From positions 1 to 6,918 of the forward strand of contig JAGWPI010000175.1 in NCBI GenBank assembly GCA_028877005.1: a stretch of 6,918 nucleotides of DNA, read 5' to 3'. Both the position numbers and the translations under genes were made by a program. The notes under the pieces were generated by a model. The model saw nothing but the letters and a program-made list of their open reading frames with translations. It ran no database searches and was not told the DNA's origin. Shown piece by piece: positions 1 through 6,278 of this stretch (position 1 is its first letter; each line of letters begins with the position of its first letter). Source of the DNA: Bacteroidota bacterium. Lineage in GTDB: Bacteria; Bacteroidota; Bacteroidia; Chitinophagales; Chitinophagaceae.

Positions 1-1
1 A

Positions 2-412
2 AAAGCAGATATAATCATTATGAATGCAGCTGTAGCAGATTACACCCCCCTTAAAAAATCAACACAAAAAATTAAAAAAAATAATGGTGAATCTGAGTGG
101 CAACTGCCATTAATAAAAACAACAGATATATTGGCTTTACTCGGTAAGCAAAAAAAAGCGCACCAATACATTATGGGATTTGCATTGGAAACTGACAATG
201 AGATTAAAAATTCCTTAGAAAAATTAAATGCAAAAAAAATTAATAGTATTGTGTTAAATTCACTTAATGATGCACATGCAGGTTTTGGACATGATACTAA
301 TCAAATCACCATTTTATCTAAAAATGGATATCGGGAAACTATTCCGCTAAAACTTAAAACTGCATTGGCAAAAGATATTGTTTTATTTATAAGTAAAGAT
401 GTAGATGCATAA
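2..412 (+). CDS. coaBC: Bifunctional phosphopantothenoylcysteine decarboxylase / phosphopantothenate-cysteine ligase, C-terminal part (5' end outside window)
   Basis: This is the last 136 residues of CoaBC, a cytosolic enzyme of coenzyme A synthesis. It joins cysteine to 4'-phosphopantothenate (CoaB domain) and then decarboxylates the product (CoaC domain). Only the C-terminal part of the CoaB domain is visible; the open frame runs off the left edge, so the ATG at 20 is internal. Visible residues 9-14 (AAVADY) are the conserved CoaB motif. The KIKK motif starts at residue 23, the same distance downstream as the essential lysine (Lys289) of E. coli CoaB. Residues GFALETDNE and the later NSLNDAHAGFGHDTN match the conserved ligase core and the nucleotide/dimer region. 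The stop overlaps the start of the next gene by 8 bp, so the two are probably co-transcribed. In other Bacteroidota coaBC is also followed by the DUF4835 gene (established knowledge). Confidence 0.93.
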   Translation, partial: KADIIIMNAAVADYTPLKKSTQKIKKNNGESEWQLPLIKTTDILALLGKQKKAHQYIMGFALETDNEIKNSLEKLNAKKINSIVLNSLNDAHAGFGHDTNQITILSKNGYRETIPLKLKTALAKDIVLFISKDVDA

Positions 413-1328
413 ATATTTGATTATATTTTTTTTATTCTCATGTACTTTTATCAGTATAGTTAGGGCGCAGGAATTGCAGGCCAAAGTAACCATTAATGCC
501 AGTAGGGTTAATACCACCATCGACAAAAAAATATTCAATACACTACAATCACAATTAACTAATTTTTTAAATAGTAGAAAGTGGACAGATGACCAATTTA
601 ATCCGGCTGAAAAAATTGTGTGTAGCTTTTTATTCAATATAGAATCAATGCCCCAAACCAATGTATTTAGTGCATCCTTAATTATTCAGGCAGCCAGGCC
701 TGTATACAACACTACTTATCAGGCAGCACTGGTTAATTTTCAAGATCCCGATGTAACTTTTAAATATATTGAATTTCAACCTATTGAATTTTCTGATAGT
801 AGAGTGCAGGGCAATGACCCGCAGGTAGCCAACTTAACTGCAGTATTAGCTTATTATGCTTATTTAATCATTGGTTTAGATTATGATTCTTTTTCGCCCA
901 AAGCAGGTCAGCCTTATTTTTTAAAAGCACAAAATGTGGTAAATAATGCACCTGAAGATGCAAGCATTAGTGGATGGCGGGCTTTTGATGGTTTACGAAA
1001 TAGATACTGGTTAGTTGATAATTTAACAAATAATGCCAACAATATTCTGCATACCGTTATTTATGATTACTATAGATTAGGATTAGATAATATGTATGAT
1101 AATGAACAACAAGCACGTGCAGGAATTCTACAAGCACTAAATTTACTACAATCATTTAATCGCGAACATCCAAACACTATGTTTGTTCAATTTTTTATGC
1201 AAACCAAAGTACAGGAACTTATTGGATTGTTTGTAAAAGCAAATGCCGACGACAAATTAAAAGCGCTTGATGTTTTTACTAACTTAGATGTAGGTAATGC
1301 TACAAAATATAAAGAACAGTTACAATAA
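405..1328 (+). CDS. porD: DUF4835 family exported protein, type IX secretion-associated PorD
   Basis: This 307-residue exported protein belongs to DUF4835, which is annotated in Bacteroidota as type IX secretion protein PorD. Its biochemical role is not clear from sequence. Residues 1-21 form a type I signal peptide (Lys3, a hydrophobic stretch, then probable cleavage at VRA|QE), so the mature protein is periplasmic or outer-membrane associated. The mature N-terminus shows the family pattern: a beta-strand start (QELQAKVTIN), then KKIFNTLQSQLTNFLNSRKW at about 41-60. Other family-typical stretches are ARPVYNTTY (97-105), the Tyr-rich helix near 147-160, and NRYWLVDNL (199-207). No membrane segment follows the signal peptide. 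The ATG lies inside the end of coaBC (ATGCATAA), and no other start keeps the signal peptide, so translation is probably coupled. In many relatives recN follows; here a DUF4296 lipoprotein does. The family call is strong; the PorD name rests on remembered family annotation. Confidence 0.85.
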   Translation: MHKYLIIFFLFSCTFISIVRAQELQAKVTINASRVNTTIDKKIFNTLQSQLTNFLNSRKWTDDQFNPAEKIVCSFLFNIESMPQTNVFSASLIIQAARPVYNTTYQAALVNFQDPDVTFKYIEFQPIEFSDSRVQGNDPQVANLTAVLAYYAYLIIGLDYDSFSPKAGQPYFLKAQNVVNNAPEDASISGWRAFDGLRNRYWLVDNLTNNANNILHTVIYDYYRLGLDNMYDNEQQARAGILQALNLLQSFNREHPNTMFVQFFMQTKVQELIGLFVKANADDKLKALDVFTNLDVGNATKYKEQLQ

Positions 1329-1365
1329 TTACCTTTAAAATTTTTCTAATTCCGTTCAAAAAACA

Positions 1366-1728
1366 ATGAAGAAAATAATAATCCTAATTTGTTTAATAGC
1401 TGGTCTGGTTGCTTGCAATAGTCATAAATCAGAAATGCCCATACTAAATTTTGATACGATGAAAGTTGTAATGTGGGATTTATTAAATGTAAATGAATGG
1501 AATAATATGAAAGCAGGACAAGACACTGTTTTCAAAAAAATGAGAGATGATCGTAAGCAATTTGAACAGGTGTTTTATTGGCATCATATTACTAAAAGTA
1601 GTTTTTATCATAGCCTTTCGTATTATGAACAACACCCTGATAAAATGAAAAAACTTGTTGACTCTCTTTCTGCTTATGGAAGAAGGGTTACTCTTAAATC
1701 TGTTGACATGCAGTCTCCAAAGAAGTAA
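1366..1728 (+). CDS. DUF4296 family lipoprotein
   Basis: This small predicted lipoprotein has 120 residues and unknown function. Residues 1-16 are a lipoprotein signal peptide (MKK, a hydrophobic core, then LVA) and Cys17 is the lipidated residue. The C-terminal half carries the DUF4296 pattern: FEQVFYWHHI at about 66-75, then a Ser/Tyr-rich stretch and EQHPDKMKKLVDSL at about 88-101, predicted to be helical. DUF4296 proteins are typical of Bacteroidota and usually short; the length here is normal. The residues after Cys17 (NSHKSE) do not form the acidic run described for surface-exported Bacteroidota lipoproteins, so a periplasm-facing location is more likely (inference). It starts 37 bp after porD on the same strand and is probably in the same operon. 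The start is preceded by an A-rich leader without a Shine-Dalgarno sequence. No role can be assigned. Confidence 0.82.
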   Translation: MKKIIILICLIAGLVACNSHKSEMPILNFDTMKVVMWDLLNVNEWNNMKAGQDTVFKKMRDDRKQFEQVFYWHHITKSSFYHSLSYYEQHPDKMKKLVDSLSAYGRRVTLKSVDMQSPKK

Positions 1729-1866
1729 AGTTAATTTTAAACTCTTTCCTCTTTTATGGCTTCCTTTTTTGCATTATCTTGCATAGGAACGATTGTTGAT
1801 TAACATTTTTTTTTATCATATTTATTCATCTTTTGAAAGGTGCCCCTTTTATACTAAAAATAATTT

Positions 1867-2562
1867 ATGAATAAGGTAGTTTCAAATGCACAAGAGGCCA
1901 TTCGTGATATAGAAAATGGCGCTACTATTATGTTAGGTGGTTTTGGTTTAAACGGTATTCCGGAAAACTGCATTACCGCATTAGTAAAAAAAGGAATTAC
2001 GCATTTAACATGTATATCTAATAACGCCGGGGTAGATGATTTTGGCTTAGGCTTACTGTTGCAAAAAAAGCAAATCAAAAAAATGATTAGTAGTTATGTT
2101 GGTGAAAATGCAGAATTTGAGCGGCAATTACTGCAAGGCGAATTAGAAGTTGAATTAATCCCTCAGGGAACACTGGCTACTCGTATTCAAATGGCTGCAA
2201 TGGGTATTCCTGCGTTTTACACACCTGCAGGTTTTGGCACAGAAGTGGCTGAAGGAAAAGAAATAAGAGTTTTTAGCGGTAAACCTTATTTAATGGAACT
2301 TGCCTTGCACGCTGATTTTGCAATTGTAAAAGCCTGGAAGGGTGATACGATGGGAAATCTGGTATTTAGAAAAACTACAAGAAATTTTTCTACATCAATG
2401 GCAAAGGCCGGAAATATTACCATTGCAGAAGTAGAAGAATTGGTACAACCCGGTGATATAGATCCGGATGATGTGCATGTAGCTGGAATTTATGTTCATA
2501 AAATTTTTCAAGGTAGTAACTATGAAAAACGTATTGAAAAAAGAACGGTTAGGATTCAATAA
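1867..2562 (+). CDS. scoA: 3-oxoacid (succinyl-CoA:acetoacetate) CoA-transferase, subunit A
   Basis: This is the alpha subunit (231 residues, normal length) of a family I CoA-transferase. With ScoB it moves CoA from succinyl-CoA to acetoacetate or a related 3-oxoacid in the cytosol, letting the cell use ketone bodies or salvage acyl-CoA. Residues 17-32 match CoA-transferase signature 1 (NG, hydrophobic stretch, GGFGLNGIP). SNNAG (51-55), TPAGFGT (119-125) and KAWKGDTMGNLVFRKT (155-170) are typical of the SCOT-type A subunit and distinguish it from acetate CoA-transferase AtoD less firmly. The scoB gene follows after 43 bp in the same direction, so they form an operon. The 138-bp gap upstream separates it from the DUF4296 gene and probably holds its promoter, though I could not find a convincing Bacteroidota promoter there. 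Substrate choice (succinyl-CoA/acetoacetate versus butyrate or acetate) is inferred from overall similarity. Confidence 0.93.
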   Translation: MNKVVSNAQEAIRDIENGATIMLGGFGLNGIPENCITALVKKGITHLTCISNNAGVDDFGLGLLLQKKQIKKMISSYVGENAEFERQLLQGELEVELIPQGTLATRIQMAAMGIPAFYTPAGFGTEVAEGKEIRVFSGKPYLMELALHADFAIVKAWKGDTMGNLVFRKTTRNFSTSMAKAGNITIAEVEELVQPGDIDPDDVHVAGIYVHKIFQGSNYEKRIEKRTVRIQ

Positions 2563-2605
2563 ATGTTGTTTCTAATTTCATTAATTAAATAATAAATATC
2601 TATAT

Positions 2606-3262
2606 ATGTCATTAGATAAATATGGTATTGCAAAAAGAATAGCGCAAGAACTAAAAGACGGTATGTATGTAAATTTAGGTATTGGCATTCCCACTTTGGT
2701 TGCAAATTATGTACCTCAATCCATTACCGTTATATTTCAATCTGAAAATGGTATTTTAGGTATGGGACCTTATCCCTCAGAGGAAGAGGTGGATGCTGAT
2801 TTGATAAATGCTGGGAAGGAAACGGTTACTTTAATTAAAGGCGCAGCTTTATTTGATAGTGCAGAAAGTTTTGGGATGATTAGAGCGGGAAAAATTGATT
2901 TAACTGTTTTAGGGGCTATGGAGGTAAGTGAAAACGGCGATATAGCCAACTGGAAAATTCCCGGTAAAATGGTCAAAGGAATGGGTGGCGCTATGGATTT
3001 AGTAGCTAGTGCAAAAAATATTATTGTTGCTATGATGCATACTAATCCAAAAGGCGAAAGTAAATTATTACCTGCTTGCACACTCCCAATTACAGGGTTG
3101 CAATGTGTAAAAAAAATTGTTACCGATTTAGCCGTTATAGAAATTACAAAAGAAGGATTTTTATTAAGAGAAAAAGCACCTGGGGTTTCTATAGATGAAA
3201 TTAAGGCAAAAACTGCCGGCAAACTTATTTGTCCTCCTCATATTCCCGATATCCAAATTTAA
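2606..3262 (+). CDS. scoB: 3-oxoacid (succinyl-CoA:acetoacetate) CoA-transferase, subunit B
   Basis: This is the beta, catalytic subunit (218 residues, normal length) of the same CoA-transferase. The active-site glutamate, which forms a glutamyl-CoA thioester in this family, is Glu47 in FQSENGILG (44-52), a perfect match to CoA-transferase signature 2. NLGIGIPT (23-30), the glycine-rich GMGGAMDL (125-132) and the C-terminal [15 protein letters not shown] (191-205) are standard for the subunit. Nothing catalytic is missing, so the scoAB pair should be active. The start is the ATG in TATATATG with no Shine-Dalgarno sequence. The next gene on this strand is a histidine kinase about 100 bp downstream; no clear intrinsic terminator separates them, so read-through is possible. 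Confidence 0.94.
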   Translation: MSLDKYGIAKRIAQELKDGMYVNLGIGIPTLVANYVPQSITVIFQSENGILGMGPYPSEEEVDADLINAGKETVTLIKGAALFDSAESFGMIRAGKIDLTVLGAMEVSENGDIANWKIPGKMVKGMGGAMDLVASAKNIIVAMMHTNPKGESKLLPACTLPITGLQCVKKIVTDLAVIEITKEGFLLREKAPGVSIDEIKAKTAGKLICPPHIPDIQI

Positions 3263-3267
3263 TTTTT

Positions 3268-3318
3268 TTAACTATCCTTTATTTGCAGAAAATTAGTTAA
3301 AAGCTTGATAATAACTAA
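3268..3318. repeat. Three copies of a TAACTA motif in alternating orientation before the kinase gene
   Basis: Three 7-bp copies lie in the short gap after scoB: TTAACTA at 3268-3274 (+), TTAGTTA at 3293-3299 (the reverse complement, TAACTAA), and TAACTAA at 3312-3318 (+). The middle copy can pair with either neighbour: 3294-3300 with 3268-3274, or 3293-3299 with 3312-3318. This gives two mutually exclusive 7-bp AT-rich hairpins. They could be operator half-sites, for example for a response regulator or a repressor of the kinase gene, or a weak attenuator or 3' end for scoAB. AT-rich DNA produces short matches easily, so chance is possible. Confidence 0.35.
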
Positions 3319-3348
3319 CCAATTACATTAAAATTCTTGTTCGTGCTA

Positions 3349-3356
3349 TATATTTG
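3349..3356 (+). promoter_or_regulatory. Candidate Bacteroidota -7 promoter box for the histidine kinase
   Basis: TATATTTG matches the Bacteroidota -7 consensus TAnnTTTG at every fixed position. No TTTG is present at the expected -33 distance, so the promoter is incomplete. If used, transcription would start at or within a few bases of the ATG at 3363, giving a leaderless or nearly leaderless message. It also covers the TTG at 3354, arguing against that codon as the translation start. Confidence 0.25.
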
Positions 3357-3362
3357 AAATAC

Positions 3363-4694
3363 ATGATGAAGAAAACATTTCCGCTAATTGTCGTTTTAAT
3401 ATCCCTTTCCTTATTTGGGCTTTTTTTGTTACAAGCATCTTGGTTAAAAAATTTATTAGCAGTAAGGCAAGAACAATTACAAAGAAATGTAAAGGAGGCT
3501 TGTATTAATGTAGCGGTGGATTTAAGTAAAAGCATGCACTATACACCTTCACTTCGTTTTCCCAAAAGGCCGGGTTTTCGTATAGCAAACGATTTTTTAA
3601 GTTTAATAAAACCTCCTGCAATTAGTGATAGGTTTTCTCAGCACGATGTTGATTATAAATTGCGCTCCGCTTTTCATAAAGCAAATATCAAAGATTTAAA
3701 TTTTGAATTTGCTATCACCAACAATAATGATGAAATTGAAATGAAGTCGCCGGGCTTTGAGAAAGAGTTTTGGGACACTTTGCACAACCGGAGAATTTTT
3801 GTACCCATAGTACCAGAAACCGGAAGTGATTTGGAGGGGATTGGCCCTTACGAGAATTTAATTATTATTGTGCCTGACTTTCAAAAACAAGTTTGGGATT
3901 CGTTAAAGTGGATAATTGCAGGTGCCGCTTTGTTTATGCTTGTAATTATTGCTGCATTTTTTGTTACATTAAGAACACTTTTAAATCAAAAAAAATTGAG
4001 TGAAATTAAAAGTGATTTCATTAATAATATGACGCATGAGTTTAAAACACCTTTGGCTACTATATCGCTTGCTGTAGATGCTATTAGGAATGAAAAAGTT
4101 CAAAGCGATAAAGAAAAATTGAATTATTTCAGTGGTATCATTAAAGAAGAGAACAAACGAATGAATAAACATGTTGAAACTATTCTTCAAGCTGCTATTA
4201 CTGAAAAACAAGAGCTTCAATTAAAAAAAGTGCAAATACATGTGCATGAACTTATTAGGAAAATAATAGAAAACTATCAATTACAATTAAAAGAAAAAGA
4301 TGCCAAAGTATTATTACAATTGAATGCAAAAAATGATTTATTGGTAGCTGATGAGGTTCATTTTTCCAATCTTTTATCTAATCTAATTGATAATGCAATT
4401 AAATATTCGCAAGAGCAACTTGAAATAAAAATTACCACACATAATACCAGTAAATATTTATTTATAATGATTGAAGATAATGGTATTGGTATGAGTAAAG
4501 AAACAATAAAACGTGTGTTTGAAAAATTTTATAGAGCCCACACAGGTAATGTACATAATGTAAAAGGATTTGGCTTAGGAATGAGTTATGTTAAAACTGT
4601 TATAGATGCACACAAGGGCAAAATAAAAGTAGATAGTACATTGGGTAAGGGAACTACTTTTACCATTGAAATGCCCTTGTATACAAATAGTTAA
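3363..4694 (+). CDS. Two-pass membrane sensor histidine kinase
   Basis: This inner-membrane sensor kinase has 443 residues from the ATG at 3363; ATG 3366 is equally possible, and a TTG at 3354 in the same frame is less likely. TM1 covers about residues 6-27. A periplasmic sensing region of roughly 155 residues (28-182) resembles no domain I recognise. TM2 covers about 183-203. The kinase core follows almost directly, with no obvious HAMP domain. The H-box MTHEFKTPLATI carries the phospho-accepting His225, the N-box Asn is Asn344 (SNLIDNAIK), G1 is DNGIGM near 372-377, the F-box is FEKFYR (386-391), G2 is GFGLG (402-406) and G3 is GKGT (428-431). All catalytic motifs are intact. The short WLKNLL stretch after TM1 is common in Bacteroidota kinases. 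No response regulator gene is adjacent on either side, so its partner is unknown. It could be read from scoAB or from its own promoter. Its 3' end overlaps queA by 4 bp. Confidence 0.92.
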   Translation: MMKKTFPLIVVLISLSLFGLFLLQASWLKNLLAVRQEQLQRNVKEACINVAVDLSKSMHYTPSLRFPKRPGFRIANDFLSLIKPPAISDRFSQHDVDYKLRSAFHKANIKDLNFEFAITNNNDEIEMKSPGFEKEFWDTLHNRRIFVPIVPETGSDLEGIGPYENLIIIVPDFQKQVWDSLKWIIAGAALFMLVIIAAFFVTLRTLLNQKKLSEIKSDFINNMTHEFKTPLATISLAVDAIRNEKVQSDKEKLNYFSGIIKEENKRMNKHVETILQAAITEKQELQLKKVQIHVHELIRKIIENYQLQLKEKDAKVLLQLNAKNDLLVADEVHFSNLLSNLIDNAIKYSQEQLEIKITTHNTSKYLFIMIEDNGIGMSKETIKRVFEKFYRAHTGNVHNVKGFGLGMSYVKTVIDAHKGKIKVDSTLGKGTTFTIEMPLYTNS

Positions 4695-5950
4695 TGTAAC
4701 CAAAGTAAACTTCCATCTCCATAACTCAGAAACCGAAAGTCGTGTTGAAGCGCATAGTCGTATACCATTTTCCAATCATCTCCTATCATTGCTGCAATCA
4801 ATAGTAATAAGGTAGATTGTGGTTGATGAAAATTGGTAATGATACCTTTTACTATTTTAAATGTGTAGCCAGGTACAATTATAATGCTTGTTTTGGTAAC
4901 AACCCTTTCTATATTATTAATGTCCATCCATTGTAAAATGCTTTGCAAAGCTTGCTGAACTGAAATAATATTTTTTGTTACATATGGAGCCCACTGCTCA
5001 ACAGAAATATCATGAAAATGAAGCAAGGTGTTATTGCTTATATAATGTTCATATATTTTTAAACCAATCCAATATAATGACTCTAATGTGCGCAGCGAAG
5101 TAGTACCAACCGCAACAATAGGCTGATTAATTTGTTGATATAAATTTTCTATCATTTGTTTAGATACATCAATAAATTCGGCATGCATTTCATGCTCAGT
5201 AATTTGTTCGGCTTTTACCGGTTTAAAAGTACCGGCGCCCACGTGCAAAGTTACATATGCTGTTTGTATGCCTTTTTGTTGCAGAGCCTGCATTAATTGT
5301 GGCGTAAAATGCAGACCTGCAGTTGGCGCAGCCACTGAACCTTCTTTTTCTGCATATATAGTTTGGTACCTAACATAATCTTCTTTTTCTGTATTCCTAT
5401 TTAAATAGGGAGGTAGGGGTATTATGCCTGCATAATGTAGTATTTCTGCAAAACTAACTGTGTCATCATTCCAAGTAAATTCTATCAAATAATTACCTGA
5501 TTCTTTAATTACTGATTTTTTATTAGCTTGCAGTAATAGGGTACCGTTAGGATAATTGATTGTTTTTTCTAGTATCCCATTTTTCCATTTTTTAGCCCCG
5601 CCAATTAAACATATCCATTCTACTTTTCCTGTTTGTTGCATGGCTGTTGTTATATCAACATTTATGTTAAATGGCTCTAAACAAAATATTTCTATTATAC
5701 TACCTGTATACTTAGTAAACTCTAATCTGGCTTCTACTACTTTGGTGTTATTAAAGATAAGCACCGTATTTGCTGGTAAATATTTGGGTAAATTTTTATA
5801 AATTGAAGTCTCAATTGCTCCTTGTCTGTATATTAATAACTTACTGTCATCTCTTTTTGCTAAAGGGTACTTGGCAATTGCATACTCAGGCAATTCATAT
5901 TGGTATGCCTTTATAGCAATTTCCGGCAATTTTTTTAAGTTCACCATCAT
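4691..5950 (-). CDS. queA: S-adenosylmethionine:tRNA ribosyltransferase-isomerase QueA
   Basis: QueA transfers and isomerises the ribosyl part of S-adenosylmethionine onto preQ1 at the tRNA wobble position, giving epoxyqueuosine (queuosine pathway, cytosol). Conserved blocks in order: YELPEYAIAKYPLAKRDDSKLL (17-38), FNNTKVVEARL (66-76), IPLPPYLNR (177-185), then YQTIYAEKEGSVAAPTAGLHFT (195-216). These are followed by TLHVGAGTFKPV (234-245), HEMHAEF (253-259), GTTSLRTLES (282-291), TNFHQPQSTLL (372-382) and RFLSYGDGSLL (406-416). At 419 residues it is longer than E. coli QueA (356). The extra sequence includes about 94-165, with a VEWICLIGGAKKWK stretch, which I recognise as the long Bacteroidota form rather than a fusion. 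The start is ATG 5950 or the adjacent ATG 5947. It is a single gene, divergent from mraZ and convergent with the kinase; no other queuosine genes are in view. Confidence 0.96.
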   Translation of the reverse strand: MMVNLKKLPEIAIKAYQYELPEYAIAKYPLAKRDDSKLLIYRQGAIETSIYKNLPKYLPANTVLIFNNTKVVEARLEFTKYTGSIIEIFCLEPFNINVDITTAMQQTGKVEWICLIGGAKKWKNGILEKTINYPNGTLLLQANKKSVIKESGNYLIEFTWNDDTVSFAEILHYAGIIPLPPYLNRNTEKEDYVRYQTIYAEKEGSVAAPTAGLHFTPQLMQALQQKGIQTAYVTLHVGAGTFKPVKAEQITEHEMHAEFIDVSKQMIENLYQQINQPIVAVGTTSLRTLESLYWIGLKIYEHYISNNTLLHFHDISVEQWAPYVTKNIISVQQALQSILQWMDINNIERVVTKTSIIIVPGYTFKIVKGIITNFHQPQSTLLLLIAAMIGDDWKMVYDYALQHDFRFLSYGDGSLLWLH

Positions 5951-6074
5951 CTATGTTTAATTTTAGTATTCTATTCTTGATATCTGCTAGGTTATTGTAA
6001 AAATAACTTGTTTTGTTTTGGCCACATTTTGGTCTGCTGCCTGTATTATTGATGAATTTTATAATTAAAATCTT

Positions 6075-6082
6075 CAAAAATA
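6075..6082 (-). promoter_or_regulatory. Candidate -7 box for queA
   Basis: Read on the minus strand this is TATTTTTG, an exact fit to the Bacteroidota -7 consensus TAnnTTTG. No TTTG lies at the expected -33 spacing (the nearest is the CAAA at 6113-6116 on the + strand, 30 bp away), so only half of a promoter is seen. If used, queA would have a leader of more than 100 nt. Confidence 0.2.
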
Positions 6083-6086
6083 GTGG

Positions 6087-6095
6087 TTATACACC
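6087..6095 (+). promoter_or_regulatory. Degenerate DnaA box (one mismatch)
   Basis: TTATACACC differs from the DnaA box consensus TTATNCACA only at the last base. On its own it would mean little; it gains weight from the two exact boxes further right in the same gap. It also overlaps an imperfect 15-bp dyad (ACAC...GTGT, 6091-6105). Confidence 0.25.
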
Positions 6096-6127
6096 TTGTA
6101 AGTGTCTGTATTCAAAGTATTTATGCC

Positions 6128-6139
6128 ATTTATCCACAG
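6128..6139 (+). promoter_or_regulatory. Exact DnaA box, left arm of a 12-bp inverted repeat
   Basis: ATTTATCCACAG contains TTATCCACA (6130-6138), the strong consensus DnaA box. The full 12 bp is repeated as its perfect reverse complement at 6220-6231. DnaA, the replication initiator and also a transcription factor, binds this 9-mer with high affinity in many bacteria (established knowledge). Binding here is inferred. Confidence 0.6.
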
Positions 6140-6148
6140 TAATTCACA
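6140..6148 (+). promoter_or_regulatory. Degenerate DnaA box directly after the exact one
   Basis: TAATTCACA matches TTATNCACA at all but the second position. It starts exactly 10 bp after the exact box at 6130, in the same orientation, so a second DnaA molecule could sit on the same face of the helix. Weak alone. Confidence 0.3.
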
Positions 6149-6219
6149 TTCAGATCTTGCTTTTTTTAGTTAAAAATCAATGAAACGCACTGTCAATGCG
6201 GCTTTTGCGTATTTATTTT

Positions 6220-6231
6220 CTGTGGATAAAT
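6220..6231 (-). promoter_or_regulatory. Exact DnaA box, right arm of a 12-bp inverted repeat
   Basis: CTGTGGATAAAT holds TGTGGATAA (6221-6229), the reverse complement of TTATCCACA. It pairs perfectly over 12 bp with 6128-6139, with 80 bp between the arms. It lies about 15 bp upstream of the candidate -33 element of the mraZ promoter, a position suited to transcriptional control of the dcw cluster by DnaA. Confidence 0.6.
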
Positions 6232-6245
6232 AGAAACCTCTAAAA

Positions 6246-6278
6246 TTTGCTTTTAAAGTGGGAAAAAGTGTTATTTTG
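6246..6278 (+). promoter_or_regulatory. Candidate mraZ/dcw promoter
   Basis: TTTG at 6246-6249 can serve as the Bacteroidota -33 element, and TTATTTTG at 6271-6278 fits the -7 consensus TAnnTTTG with one mismatch (T for A at its second base). They are 21 bp apart, within the spacing usual for the primary sigma factor of this phylum. The predicted start near 6285 would leave a leader of about 30 nt before the mraZ ATG. The -7 box lies inside the putative MraZ operator. Confidence 0.4.

Noticed and set aside
1764..1782. Short direct repeat TTGCAT...TTGCAT before scoA
   Set aside because: Only 6 bp in AT-rich DNA and not placed at a recognisable promoter; chance is the simplest explanation.
1836..1849. 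Small hairpin AAAGG-TGCC-CCTTT followed by a short T run, upstream of scoA, as an intrinsic terminator
   Set aside because: The stem is only 5 bp, it lies over 100 bp after the lipoprotein stop and only about 17 bp before the scoA start, so it is a poor terminator candidate; it could be a leader hairpin, but nothing supports that.
2770..3222. 150-codon minus-strand open frame inside scoB
   Set aside because: It lies fully inside a gene with intact catalytic motifs and its translation resembles no family; it is a shadow frame.
3354..3362. TTG at 3354 as the kinase start, adding three residues
   Set aside because: Two ATG codons follow at once (3363, 3366), giving a typical lysine-then-hydrophobic membrane anchor, and the TTG falls inside a perfect -7 promoter box.
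4691..5950. QueA at 419 residues as a fusion or insertion-bearing protein
   Set aside because: All QueA motifs are in order, and the extra central stretch resembles the long QueA form common in Bacteroidota, so this looks normal for the phylum.
5895..6077. A 60-codon minus-strand frame overlapping the queA start
   Set aside because: It overlaps the conserved queA N-terminus in another frame, resembles no family I know, and is of a length expected by chance in AT-rich DNA.
6128..6231. The 12-bp inverted repeat as terminal repeats of a miniature transposable element of about 104 bp
   Set aside because: No target-site duplication flanks it (GCC on one side, AGA on the other), and the arms are fully explained by the DnaA box sequence.
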